From assembly GCA_907165135.1 (NCBI GenBank), contig OU015569.1, positions 62,001 to 126,000 on the forward strand: a stretch of DNA of 64,000 nt, read 5' to 3'. This document shows, one piece after another, positions 1-10,483 of this stretch. This DNA is from Oikopleura dioica (lineage: Eukaryota; Chordata; Appendicularia; Copelata; Oikopleuridae). The notes beneath the pieces were generated by a model. That model ran no database searches. It saw only the letters and a program-made list of their open reading frames with translations, and was not told where the DNA came from. The stretch's first letter is position 1. The number at the start of each line of letters is the position of its first letter. A program made the translations under genes and the position numbers.

Positions 1-2755
1 TCGCGCTTACTAGGTGCACTCTCCCGCCATACTCTTGTAGCAGAACACCACCCGCTGCGTACAGGCTCGCGTCTGTGTAGAGGTGAAAAGACTCGTCAAA
101 GTTAGGAAAGCTTATGACAGGAGTCTCGGAGAGTCGTCGTTGAATTTCCTTGAGCGCCAAATCCGCTTCTTTGGTCCACTTGAAACAATTTGTTTCGTTC
201 GCCGAATTTCGAACATCGTTTATGGGTTTCATTCTGCTCGAGAAGCAACCGGATGAAATAGCTTCGCCCATTTTTGTTTCTAGAAAACCTCGGATCCAAT
301 TCAATGACCCGATTAATGAAGCTAACTCCTTTTGGGAGCGTGGGGGTTTCATCTGACGAAGGGCGGAGACTTGCGCAGGGTCCGGTTTGATTCCTTCTTC
401 GTTGATGATTCGGCCCAAAAAGTGAGCTTCTGATTGTAGGAAAGAGCACTTTTCGCCCTTGAGTTTAGCGTTAAACTTGCGGAGCGCGATGAATAGGTTT
501 CGGAGAGTGTTGTAATAGCAGCTGAAAGACTTCCCAAAACATACTATGTCATCGATATAAGAAAGCATCTTCTTCCTGGTGGGGCTTGAGTCGAGAATCG
601 TGTTTACGACGCGCGAGAATATATTCCCCGAGCATCGATAACCGAAAGGTAATCTGCAGAAGGCGTAAGATTTCCCACCCCACTGGAAGGAAGTCTTATA
701 CCTATCGCTTTTCTTAATAGGGCACTGCCAATATCCGCTCCGCAAATCAACTGTGGCGAAATACTTGTTGCCCGGTCCAATGTTCGCGATCGTATCCTCC
801 ATGCTCGGAAGATGATATGGGTCGGATTTGTCGGAGAGGCATTTGTTCAAGCTGTTCTTGTAGTTGATGCAGAAGCGCATTTCCCCAGATTTCTTAGGGA
901 TTGGCAGAACGGGGCTATTAAACCCTTTCTGGTCCTTGATCTCTTCTATTATTTTCGTATCGAGCAGTTCGGAGATGTGATCAGTGACCTGGCCATGAAA
1001 AGCTTGCGGAATAGGGTGTTGACTGATGTTTCGACTCGTACCATCAGTCGGGATTTCGATCTCGAATGGGAATTCACCCATTTTTTGACCGTCGCAGCCG
1101 AATCTGTCGTCGAAATCCAAACACAGCTCGGCGACCACCTTCTTTTGCCCCGGGTCGGCGTTTGCTGGTAGGGTAATTCCGAGTTTTTGCTTCGCTAGCT
1201 GAATGGGGCACCTGGCTGCGTTCTTGTTAGGTGCGTCCAGCTTTGGGACTTTTGGTGGCGGTTGAGTGCGGGATCGATCGCTATCCTTGACCGCTGATCT
1301 AGTAGTCAAGTATTTCTTGATTTTGGTCCGCTTCACTCCGTCCAGCTTCACCACTTGAGTCTCAGTTTGTGTGAAGGCTTCGTTGTAGCAAAATGAGAGA
1401 GTACGATTCTTATTGTCGACTGTGAAGCTGTCCGTCATCGCATTCTCTAGTATATCGCGGCCCAGTAGACTTGGGTATTTACTGCCTGGCATAATGGTGA
1501 GATTCAGGGAGAATGCAGGGCCACCATTGAATGATAAGCGGCAGGGAAGGATACCCATCGGCTGCTCGGCGGGAATATTTGGGCTGAAACCGGTGACCTT
1601 GAAGGGACAGGGCTTCAGCATCTGGAGAAATTCGTCGGGAACGTAAGCAGCGGACAGACAGGAGGACTCGGCTCCGCTGTCGACTTCCATCGATACGTCA
1701 AAACTTTTAGAGCCCGTAATGATGGTAGCCGAAGCGAAATAAGCCTTTCCTGGTCGCTTCTTCTTCACTGTGTAAAAGTGAACGTCGAATGGTTGGAAAT
1801 CTTCAACGTTCTTAGTCGTATTTATCTTCTTGGATTCTGGTTGTTTATCGTCTTTCCCATCCTTAGAATCGTTGCTGGCGCGCTTAGCATTCTTCTTCTT
1901 TTTGTTCTTATTTCTGTTGAAGTGCTGGGAGACGGTCGCGCTGTCAACTCGATTCTGTCTTGTGGATTGGGCGAGACGGCAGAGTTCGTTGATATCGTAA
2001 ACTTTTGATAGGCTTGGAAGGATTGCGTTGAAAACGTCTGGTTCTTCTTTCCTAAGATTCAAGTACAGCATCATCGTCGAGAATATGTCAAATATTTCAT
2101 CGACCCCGGCGTCGGCTGACTTCTCTTGTCGGTAAGAGTTCAAAGTCGCTTGCTTCGCCTCGTTCATCTTTTGCAAGACGTTGGCGGTGTAGTGTGCAAA
2201 CGGCTTCGAATGGTCGTATTCGACGTCGAAAACTTCGCTTAGCTTCAGTAAGTAGTGACTCTTCGCGGCGAATGATTTCTCTAGCAGCGCCTTGGCCGAT
2301 TTCCAGTCTTGACAATTCAGAAATTCGGTTCCAAGTGAGCGTTCGATGTTCAAGTCGAAGTGGCTGTACACTGCTGCGATGAAAGGCTGTTCACGTGAAG
2401 GTCTGTCGCGGACGTAGGCGCGGTGATAAATGTCGGCTCTGCCCAAGAAGGTGTTGAAAGATGTGTTGCATGCGGCGTCCAGCTTCGGCAAGTCTTGGAC
2501 GTGACGAGACCAGGTAGTGGCCACCCATGCTTCTTCTCTCATTGTCGCATTCGTAGAGTCTTTTCCTTGATCGAGCTCGCAGGTAAGAAGCGTTGTACTG
2601 AGCTGTTCTAATTTTACTCTGCTTTCTGTGATCAAGGGCTCTAGGCTTGGCTTTAGTGATTCGTCATTTCGCACTTGTTCTTCGAGGTAGTTTACTCGAT
2701 CGTTTATGCTTCTTATTTCGGTGACGGTTTCTAGCAGTGATTTGTTCGCCGCCAT
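1..2755 (-). CDS. gag-pro-pol polyprotein (partial at 3' end)
   Basis: An uninterrupted minus-strand frame starts at ATG 2755 and stays open to base 2, about 918 codons. The first roughly 330 codons are an acidic/helical gag-like region ending in a Lys/Asn-rich stretch; I see no CCHC zinc knuckle. Next comes a retropepsin with VDSGAES at about 1690-1660 and the LLGRD partner motif near 1470. The RT follows, with FNSPVLPIPKK, VDLRSGYWQ, LPFGYRCS and the catalytic YIDD at about 550-560. The end of the visible part (TDASLYAAGGVL) is the start of RNase H. Gag and pol share one frame with no stop or frameshift between them. The product would make virus-like particles and reverse-transcribe the element RNA. 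Confidence is high for class, lower for the exact family. Confidence 0.88.
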   Translation of the reverse strand, partial: MAANKSLLETVTEIRSINDRVNYLEEQVRNDESLKPSLEPLITESRVKLEQLSTTLLTCELDQGKDSTNATMREEAWVATTWSRHVQDLPKLDAACNTSFNTFLGRADIYHRAYVRDRPSREQPFIAAVYSHFDLNIERSLGTEFLNCQDWKSAKALLEKSFAAKSHYLLKLSEVFDVEYDHSKPFAHYTANVLQKMNEAKQATLNSYRQEKSADAGVDEIFDIFSTMMLYLNLRKEEPDVFNAILPSLSKVYDINELCRLAQSTRQNRVDSATVSQHFNRNKNKKKKNAKRASNDSKDGKDDKQPESKKINTTKNVEDFQPFDVHFYTVKKKRPGKAYFASATIITGSKSFDVSMEVDSGAESSCLSAAYVPDEFLQMLKPCPFKVTGFSPNIPAEQPMGILPCRLSFNGGPAFSLNLTIMPGSKYPSLLGRDILENAMTDSFTVDNKNRTLSFCYNEAFTQTETQVVKLDGVKRTKIKKYLTTRSAVKDSDRSRTQPPPKVPKLDAPNKNAARCPIQLAKQKLGITLPANADPGQKKVVAELCLDFDDRFGCDGQKMGEFPFEIEIPTDGTSRNISQHPIPQAFHGQVTDHISELLDTKIIEEIKDQKGFNSPVLPIPKKSGEMRFCINYKNSLNKCLSDKSDPYHLPSMEDTIANIGPGNKYFATVDLRSGYWQCPIKKSDRYKTSFQWGGKSYAFCRLPFGYRCSGNIFSRVVNTILDSSPTRKKMLSYIDDIVCFGKSFSCYYNTLRNLFIALRKFNAKLKGEKCSFLQSEAHFLGRIINEEGIKPDPAQVSALRQMKPPRSQKELASLIGSLNWIRGFLETKMGEAISSGCFSSRMKPINDVRNSANETNCFKWTKEADLALKEIQRRLSETPVISFPNFDESFHLYTDASLYAAGGVLLQEYGGRVHLVSA

Positions 2756-3254
2756 AGCTCGAAATATATCGGCAGTAAGGGTTTATGGGCCTTGGATTAC
2801 CTTTCAGGCCCTCAGAAAATACTGCGACTAAAAGTCGCAATATGATGAGCTGAGGTGCCTTTTGCGCAAACGCCCGACGATTTCTCTGTCCAGCGATTGT
2901 CGAAATTTCAAGGTCTGGTCCAAGGGTCGATTCTTCGTAAACTTCTCTCGATTTTTGGTGAAAAGTGGCGAAAGAATTATGTTTTTCTCAGTATTTTAGG
3001 TTTTCCCCGGCGTGCGTGCGTGGTTGCGTGGGCGCGACTTTCGGCGCGTGGGTCGTGGTGGCGCTCGTGCGGTGGCGCTCGCTCGGGGTGGTGTTGGTGT
3101 GGTGCGGAAAATTCTCTGAGTGGAGTTTCTCCGGCGGCGCGGTGGCGGTTGGTGATTCGGTTCCCCTCGACTCCGCTGACGGCCAATCAGCGTCCAAGTT
3201 GCGAAACTTCGGTTGTCGATGGCGGAAAAATTTATCTTTTCTCCAACGGGACTA

Positions 3255-3265
3255 CTCTGATACCA
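3255..3265 (-). other. Primer-binding site, initiator tRNA-Met type
   Basis: The minus strand reads TGGTATCAGAG here. This is the known complement of the 3' end of initiator tRNA-Met used by many LTR elements, and it lies where a PBS should be, right after the putative LTR. Confidence 0.7.
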
Positions 3266-3266
3266 C

Positions 3267-3519
3267 TGAAGGGATCCTAGCTTCTGCTGAATCTCCCACT
3301 TCTAGCGTAGTTTGCCTGCTCTCTATATCTGGACGAGTGAAGAAAACGAGTAAAGTATCTTTGACGTCTGTATTTCGAGCTGGAGTAAAATAGAGGTTAA
3401 TTCACGAACTGCGTGAATTACCGAATGGAGAGAAATACACGGCGGCGACCGAGCAAAGCTCGATCTAGATAAGCAAGTGACCTTAGGGGACGAGGGAGTC
3501 TAACGAATCTAAGATCCCA
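3267..3519 (-). repeat. Putative 5' LTR
   Basis: Inferred, because the second LTR is outside the window. The right limit is set by a TG at 3519-3518 (minus) just after the AIMP1 splice donor; the left limit by CA at 3268-3267, one base before the primer-binding site. Length would be about 253 bp. It contains an imperfect palindrome at about 3398-3422 (TTCACGAACTGCGTGAA). Confidence 0.55.
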
Positions 3520-3523
3520 ATAC

Positions 3524-4413
3524 CTCTCCGCATTCAATTTGCTCGAGGTATAAAGCGTCCGCGTCTGAAAAAAAAGAGAGTCATTTGAGCGATTTATTGT
3601 CCTGCAGCAGGACTACATCTTGGATATTTGAGAATCATTTAGGCTAAATTTTGAAGAGAACTCCTTTAGAGCCTCTCAATTAGAGATAAGCTTATCTGTT
3701 TTTAGAAAGGAAAATAAAAAAGTTATGAGTTTTCTAATTTACAATCATTCAACTTCAAAGACCAAAACTATAAGTTGTTAAAAAATGAAAACCTTAACTT
3801 TCCCCACAATTAGGATTCATTATGAAAAATAAAATTTCTCTTTGATGACTAAATGTAACATCAAGCAGAGTAGGTACTTCGCGAATAATTTCCCGAAAAC
3901 TAAATGATTTCATTTTTCAAATACCTGGGTGTTTCTTGCAGTCGATGATCTTTCCCACCTTCATCAACAGCCTCGAAACATCGACTGGCTTTTCCGGTTC
4001 GGCTGCTTTCGCTGGCTGAGGCTTCTTCTCCTTCTTTTCTTTCTTGGGTTTGTCCTTTTTCTGGTTTTCGTTCTTCGGCTTTTCCTGCTGTTCGGCCTTC
4101 TTCGGGGCTTCTTTCTTGGCCGCTCCTTTCTTCGGTGGTTTCGGAAGAGCGACTTGCGTCTTTCCATTTCGAAGCTCAAGGGTTGTCAATTCCGTTTTCA
4201 ACGCTTCGACTTGTTTTCTGAAACGATTGTTAACAAAAGGCGTTAATGATAAGCCTACCTGAGCTGGGAGTTCTCCTGCTTCAAGATCGTCTCCTGAATG
4301 TTAGCAGGAAGCGTGCCCATCGCCTTGATCGCGGCGATCTTTTCCGTCAGTGTTTGAATGATCTTGTCGGCTTCGACGGATCGCGCCTCAAGCTCGGCCG
4401 CGCTGAGAGCCAT
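3524..4413 (-). CDS. AIMP1: AIMP1 (p43, multi-tRNA synthetase complex / EMAPII precursor), 5' exons only
   Basis: Exons on minus: 4413-4259, 4217-3925 and 3564-3524, with GT-AG introns. The first part is a Leu-rich coiled coil (residues 1-75). A Lys/Pro/Glu-rich linker follows, then KPVDVSRLLMKVGKII..KKHP, which closely matches the start of the tRNA-binding (EMAPII) domain of animal AIMP1. The 41-base third exon encodes DADALYLEQIECGE, matching DADSLYVEEVDVGE of the vertebrate protein. The known role is scaffolding of the aminoacyl-tRNA synthetase complex and tRNA binding. Start 4413 follows a TTTTTAG acceptor, suiting trans-splicing. The remaining exons must lie left of the window, beyond the inserted retrotransposon. 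Confidence 0.88.
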
Positions 4414-4676
4414 GGTTCGAGAGAGACTTCTAAAAAGGCACACTCTGGTCAGCATTTACTTGCTTTTTTCTGAAGTCGGAAACTTTTTCTTTTGATTTTG
4501 CAAATTTTATTTTTAGGAAAGCAGTTTTTAAGCATTTGAAATTGTTTGGCAGTATCGAATATTCAGAAATATACGGAAGCGGAAAGGCGGAAATAGAATG
4601 GCTGAAATATGTACAAGAGAAGAAAGGAGGGTGTTAGGAAAATATTGGAAAATTGCGTTTATAAGGACTTGAAACT

Positions 4677-7480
4677 TTAAAGAAACTCCTGGCTCAGAGA
4701 AGATTGAAGGAATGGCTTTTTCACGGGGCTGGAGCTGATGTTCGTCCACAGGCCGCCGCACATCGAGCGCTTGAGGAATCGGTGGTCCCAGCCCGAAATC
4801 AGCGATTCCTGACGATCTGCAAGCAGTTACGTTAGCGACAGAGAGACTGCAAGCGAACTTACTGTAGGTATACGCTCCGGAGCGCGAGCAGTGCCTTAGA
4901 TCTCGAGTTTCTTCGCGGCCGACAATTGTGCGGCGCACGAAATCGGTGTCCACGACCATCAAGGCGGCCCGTTTCGTCTCCGACTTGCCCACTTGGAAGG
5001 TCCGTCCCTTCAGACTCGTCACGTGCGGCTTCTTCATGCTCACTTCTCCCGTCGAGACGCGACACTTTAACAGCTCGCACGAATCGTACAGCTCCCTGAA
5101 ACAAATCCGTAAACCAGAATCTTTGAAAAAGCAAAGTTACTTACATTGGAATGTTTTCGCCGAGTTGTTGGGCCGCAGCCGCTTTTGAAAGAATAGCGTA
5201 CGATTCAGAGAGCGGGTCGCACTTGACGTCTTTGATCGTGTAGAGGGGACTGCAGTTGTTGTGCAGAGTGGTCCAGAGCTTCATGATAAGAAGGATTCGC
5301 CGCGAAATTGAAATCTCATTCGACGCTGAAGCATTTTTGATTTAAAAACATTGATGCTTTTTGTAAGAAAGTCTAGTAAGGAACTTACTTAACGAATGAG
5401 AGCGGAGCTTGGTGACCTGGGAGATGATGTGCGTGGCCATCCACTGGATTAGGTGGCCAACAGATTGGAGAATGCGCATGTTCGTTTCGAAGGTATTCAT
5501 CATTACGTTCAGCAAGTCGTCGAGGTTCTCGTTCGAGTCTGCTATCTGCGAGAGCCGTTCGCGAAGGTCAAAGTTTTCTTCATTCAAACTAGCTCCCGTT
5601 GGACGGAGGAAACTTATGAAAAGCTCCAGAACAGCTGTCGTCAAAAGCTAGAGCAAAAAGTTAACTTTAATTAGCAAGAACGCTTGACTAACCGTGGACA
5701 TCTTCGACGAATACTCCGGCTCGTAGGAAGGGAAAAGCGACCAGAGAAGAAGACACTCTGCGTCAAAACGACGATTAAAAACGTGAAACTCGGGGTCAGC
5801 GGCAATTGAGCTCTTGAGCTTGGTGATCAAGGCGTTTGCCATGGAGTGATTTTGAACCAACAGTCGTGCGTCCCAACAGTCAGTGTCCGAGAGAAGACTG
5901 TACTCCAGGAACAGTTGGATAGCTTCTTCTTTCATTTGCACGGGCAGTTCCGCTTCTAGCCACGGATTTACTGAAAAAGTAATCTTTTTTCAAGTTTTTA
6001 AAAAGGTTACCTTGCGAAACGTAAAGATTGCTGTTGTTGTCGAGTCCTAACAAGGCGCATCCGGAGGGCGAGAAAGCTATCGAGCAGTAGGTGATCATGT
6101 TTTCTTGGCCTTCCTTGGTCGCTCTTCCAGGGTGGACGAGATCCTTTCTGGGCTCGATTTGCAGCGTCCTTTTCAGACTCAGCTTTTGAATGAGATACAA
6201 GTTCCCATCGAGACAAGTTGCCGCCAACAGATCCCCACACGAAAAAGTGGACAGAGTTATCTTCTTCGTGAGTAGCGGAAAGTTCTGCGAAGTCAGATGA
6301 AAAATACGCGGCAGCTGCGTCGATTTGCACTGCATCCAATCGACAACGTTGCAGCCGCCGCCGAGAAACTTTGGGAGGACTTTGTGCTGCCGAGTTTTCA
6401 TCCACCAGGAGACGCACGATTTGCGGTCATTGCTGTAGCTTTTATTGGGTTCAGTAATGCTCAAGGCCTTTTAAAGACGATTTATCGTGCTCTTGCTCAA
6501 CCCTAAACATAATAGAATCTGGTCGGCGTACTCTTCGTGCGGAAACAGAAGCTGAGAAACATAACTGTAAGGTCCGAATTCTTGAAGCGTCTGATCCTTT
6601 GGAATTATCAAACTGTTACCGACGATGTGACTCAAACGCAGCAACTGATTAGTATTGCGCGATCGTGGTTCTCTTCTGTTCACGACTCTTTCGATGCTCA
6701 CATCCACGATGCGTACGTTTTCGTTGATCAAGCCAGAGGACATGGCGACGGTGATCTTTCCATCAGCGTTGTAAGCATAGCCGCAGAATTTCACGTTCAT
6801 CATTCCTCCGATTTTCGTCCAGACTGGTTCTTCGTTCGACTCCGTCAGGCTCGTTACGAAGCGGCCCAGCTTTGTCAAGGCAAAAACGCCTAATTAAAAA
6901 ATGAAAAAGACTCAAACAAAAAAAGACGCACCTTCGTAGGCATTTCCACCGCGAGTGGCAAGCGTCGGTGAAAACTTCTCCCTGGTTATTTTCTCCTTCA
7001 AGCTGGGCGGATCGCTGCCCGGCGGAGTCATGACCTTGTCGATGTGGATTTCGAACTTGATGCCCGGATGGTACCAGCCGACGGCGATGATCGGGTCGCA
7101 GCGGTCTTCGATCACCAAAGATTGCTTCCACTTTGTGCTCGAGTTCTCGACCATGGTGTACATCGATATTCGCCCGTGGGAGTCGCCGACAAGGATTTTG
7201 TCGCCTAAGATTCGATCATTTATCGCCAAGCTTGCTTCTTTCGAAAACCTGTATTGTTCCATTTGAGCGCGGTGACCTCCCTTCCCACTGGAAACTGGAT
7301 AATGTGCTCGACCCAGGGCACCTCCGAGTTTTTTATGTGCATCTCCATGAAGGTCTGTCCGTTGAGCATCCGCTCTACGGTGTAGGCGATGAGCCCCTGG
7401 TTGGACCAAGCGGTCTTACATCCCAAATGAGCACGAGTCTCAACCTCCGGGCCAAAATGTGTCTCGTAAATACGATTCAT
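4677..7480 (-). CDS. MED16: Mediator complex subunit 16
   Basis: A multi-exon minus gene starting at ATG 7480 (after TTTAG) and ending at TAA 4679-4677. Exons lie roughly at 7480-7235, 7220-6960, 6890-6520, 6470-6012, 5970-5690, 5648-5390, 5290-5150, 5100-4863 and 4808-4677. The N-terminal half is the MED16 beta-propeller: PVGREVTALKWNNTG, then CDPIIAVGWYHPGIKFEIHI and REKFSPTLATRGGNAYEG align with the vertebrate protein (DPIVALSWLHNGVKLALHV, FSPSLTLFGGKPMEG). The C-terminus ends with a WDHRF..CGGLW segment comparable to the WEQRW..GLW end of family members. MED16 is a tail-module subunit linking activators to RNA polymerase II. The upstream gene on the same strand ends about 45 bases before this ATG, consistent with an operon. 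Confidence 0.82.
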
Positions 7481-7525
7481 TCTAAACTAGCGATTCTTTA
7501 TTATTCTTTTCAAATTTTGCAATTT

Positions 7526-8203
7526 TTAAATTAATTGTCGGGAAGAAGCTTCAGCGTGGATAACTTCGTGGATGGACTTTACCCAATCCCACTCGTTAGC
7601 GTTTTCTACTGCCGGCTGGATGTACTGTAATAAAGGAGTTCTGAAACAATCACGTGAACGACTTGCTTTTTCTGGAAAGAAAAGAAACCTTTTTCGTGCC
7701 AATTTTGATACTTCTGCGACATCCGCTGCGTCATATAAAAGAAATAACGATCCAAACAATGCTAATCGGAAACATGACTGTAATTTCACTGGCGAACATC
7801 CCTCCAATATAGGCAGTGATAAATCCCTGCGAAAAGGGCAGCTTCTTCATCATTTCAGACTCGCCGGCGTACAACTTGAACAGCTTCACTTTGCGCTTCG
7901 TTACAAAGCTCATCTTCGTTTCTACATGCGCTGCTTCAATTTTCGCAAGTTTCTAGCAACACCAGTTACTTTTTCGCTGCTCAACAATCAAATCATGCTT
8001 GCCTCAACAGTTGCCAATTTAGTTCTAGCGTAAAAGCGCTTCGCTGGAGCAGAACGCATCGCTGCGAAGCCTCCAACAAAGCCACCTATTGCTGCTGCCT
8101 GCTGAATGATAAAGTACGTAACTCCGTAGCGAGGCAGAAAACCTGGCTGCTTCGCCGTCAGGAGCATATCGTCGCTCATTTTCGAAACTAGAAACTCGCT
8201 CAT
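7526..8203 (-). CDS. Unrecognised small membrane protein
   Basis: Exon 1 (8203-8003) encodes MSEFLVSKMSDDMLL.. with a hydrophobic segment around FIIQQAAAIGGFVGGFAA. The exon ends at GAG followed by GCAAGC, giving a 50-base GC-AG intron (8002-7953). Exon 2 continues in frame with a basic, alanine-rich helix and a second membrane segment ending VMFPISIVWIVISF. It either stops at a TGA near 7720 or continues through two more short exons to TAA 7528-7526; the downstream piece QPAVENANEWDWVKSIHEV looks coding. I do not recognise the family. The two-membrane-span layout and length of about 130-180 residues suggest an organelle or ER membrane protein, but that is a guess. It sits just upstream of MED16. 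Confidence 0.5.
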
Positions 8204-8412
8204 TCTAGACTCTAGAGTCTACTGCGTGGAAGAAAGAGACACGGAGGATTTAAAGGGCTACTAATTCAGTAATTGATCTATTTCCGAACATTGACTTGTT
8301 TACGGCAGTAAAGAGGGGTGGTGTCGTTGGACAGTTAGGATGATGTCGCAAGATCAGAATGAAGGGACTGTAACAGGACTTGGACTAACTTCGATTTCTA
8401 TCTTTTTCGTGT

Positions 8413-10483
8413 TTAACGTCCTTCGACTGAAAGAAAAGTGTCAGCAAAGCTCTTGGTTGAGCAGTAAGGACTTACTGTAAGTACTGATGTCGATTTCCTC
8501 GGGGAGCTCGGTGATCTTGACTTCGAATCGGTCCTGGACGGACTGGGAGGTCTTGGCGTCTTCCTCGTCGGAAACGAAGGAGATGGCAAGACCCTTGGTG
8601 CCGAATCGACCGGCTCGGGCGACTCGATGCAGATAGGTGTCGGAGTCCTCGGGCATATCGTAGTTGAACACGATGTTCACTCGCTCGATATCCATACCAC
8701 GGCCGAAGAGATTGGTGGCGACGAGGATACGGCGCTGGAAGTTCTTGAAGAGCTGGTATCTAAAGCGCTAAGTGAGGAAGAGAGAGAAGAAGTTGAGGGT
8801 TTACCGTTGAAGACGTTCTTCCTGATTCATGGCTCTGTGGATGTCGACAGCTGGGAAGTTCTGTTCCTTGAGGAGGGTGGAGAGCGCGATGCATCTCTGC
8901 ACGCTCTTGACGAAGATGACGACCTGGTTGAACTCGAGCGCGTCGAGCAGGTCGAAGAGCTTTCTGTTCTTCTCGTTCTCCTTGATCTTGACGTAGTGCT
9001 GCTGGAGGCCGTGCAGGGTCAACTTGGCCTCGTCGTCGATGAAGACTTCCATGGGCTACAAAGGGAGCGCCGGTTAGAGAGAGGTTACCGTGATCAGAGA
9101 GATGATCGAGCAGCTCCACCATCGAACAGAACCAGTTACGTAACTTCGCAAGAATGAGGCATTCGCATCGATTACAGTAATCGTTCAGAGCGCAACGCAG
9201 ACATGTTCCCACTTAGATCAAGGGCATCCCGCCTGGCTAGACGCGCCGGCTTCCCCAGGGGTAAAGGTGCCTCCGGTGGAACCACAGCGGAATGGTTCCA
9301 CACTCGTTCTAGGGCTACAGCTCGCGCCGATCTACGAATGGGAGGGAAAAGCGTTTTTGGCCGGTCCTAGCAATGTCTGTCTTTTCTTATCGCCCGAAAA
9401 TTGGGGTACAGGCGCGAGCTGGAATTTGAAGAAATTTCTTTCCCAGGTTCGAGTTTGCTTTTTTGAGTTTGGTTTCGAGAGGTTTTTGGTTTTGTTTGAT
9501 GGCTTTTGGCTTGTTTGGAGGGCTGGTACGGGCTTAGACTGGGGCCAACCGGAGCGAGGCCCGGAGGGGGTGATTTGGATTTTGGGCTTTTGTGGAATTT
9601 GAGGTATTTACATCTTGCATGAATTTTTTGCAGACAGGTCGCACTTCCTTCGACAGCGTGGCCGAGAACATCATCACTTGCTTCTCGTGCGGAGTTTGGC
9701 GGAAGATCTCCTGCACGTCTCGGCGCATATCTAGACGATGAGTTAGAGCAATGAATGGTCTTTTTATTCTTCAAGAGGGCCAGTCTATTGTTGCGTGTTG
9801 GTTACCTAATGCGTCGAGCATCTTATCGCACTCATCGAGAACGAAGTGCTTGACGTTCTTGAGGCTGAGTGCCTTGGAGCGGATGAGGCCGAGGATACGT
9901 CCGGGAGTGCCAACAACAATGTGAGGGCAGTTGTCCTTGAGCACCTTCTTGTCCTTCTCGATGGGCATGCCGCCAAAGAAGACCGCCACCTTCATGCTGT
10001 CCATGTACTTGCTGAAGCGCTCGTACTCCTTCGAGATCTGGAAGGCCAGTTCTCGCGTGTGGCACATGACGATCACGGAAACGTTTCCGTCGACGGGCTC
10101 GAGCTGCTGCAGCGTCGCCAGGACGAAGACAGCCGTCTTTCCCATACCGGACTTGGCCTGGCAGAGAACGTCCATGCCGAGAACAGCCTGTGGGATGCAT
10201 TCGTTTTGCACCTAAAAAGAGTGTTTAGAGAAAATTCATTTTTCATTTTTGGACGAAAAGAGGCTTTTTTGAAAATTTAGATAGTTACCTGCGAGGGATG
10301 CTCGAAACCGCAATCGACGATGGCTCGGAGGAGCTCAGGCTTCAACAGAAAATCCCTGAAGCCGGAAGAATGGATGGAAACGTAGCCAGGCCCCTTGCCG
10401 TCCTTCTTCTTCTCGTCGACGGCTGCGACTGGGGTCTCCTCGGCCTGCTCCTCGTCGTAGTCTAAGAGGTCTTCGTCAGCCAT
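8413..10483 (-). CDS. DDX39B: ATP-dependent RNA helicase DDX39B/UAP56 (Sub2)
   Basis: Exons on minus: 10483-10289, 10211-9806, about 9731-9612, about 9056-8816, about 8757-8466 and 8424-8413. The protein has the diagnostic UAP56 features: N-terminal [45 protein letters not shown] (Walker A), the DECD box in [13 protein letters not shown], and [14 protein letters not shown] tiny last exon completes DISTYIEGR, like the ISSYIEQTR end of family members. It is the essential helicase of TREX mRNA export and spliceosome assembly, in the nucleus. The start follows a TTTTCAG acceptor about 30 bases upstream. Intron 3 (about 9611-9057) is unusually long for this gene and holds a GC-rich structured block. 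Confidence 0.95.
9160..9360. other. GC-rich, hairpin-rich block in a DDX39B intron
   Basis: Inside the 540-base intron. It shows a perfect CGATTAC-A-GTAATCG hairpin near 9171-9185, a 9-bp TGGAACCAC/GTGGTTCCA stem near 9279-9302 and CCCCAGGGG-type palindromes. It is clearly different in composition from neighbouring introns. I see no convincing ORF or known RNA motif. Confidence 0.4.

Larger units (their letters stand above)
1..3519 (-). mobile_element. Ty3/gypsy-type LTR retrotransposon, 5' portion (left-truncated by window)
   Basis: Read on the minus strand, the order is a putative 5' LTR (about 3519-3267), a primer-binding site (3265-3255), a GC-rich leader (3254-2756) and one long reading frame (2755 to the window edge) with gag-like, aspartic protease, reverse transcriptase and the start of RNase H-like sequence. 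This order of protease before RT and the FATVDLRSGYWQ / YIDD type RT are typical of Ty3/gypsy elements. Integrase, any envelope-like gene and the 3' LTR would lie left of base 1. The element has an open frame throughout the visible part, so it looks young. It lies in an intron of AIMP1 on the same strand. Confidence 0.88.

Noticed and set aside
2855-3393. Overlapping plus-strand ORFs of about 140 codons
   Set aside because: They lie in the GC-rich leader and LTR of the retrotransposon, with no domain and low-complexity composition.
8627-9157. 176-codon plus-strand ORF rich in Glu/Val/Leu
   Set aside because: Antisense to DDX39B exons and spans a confirmed intron.
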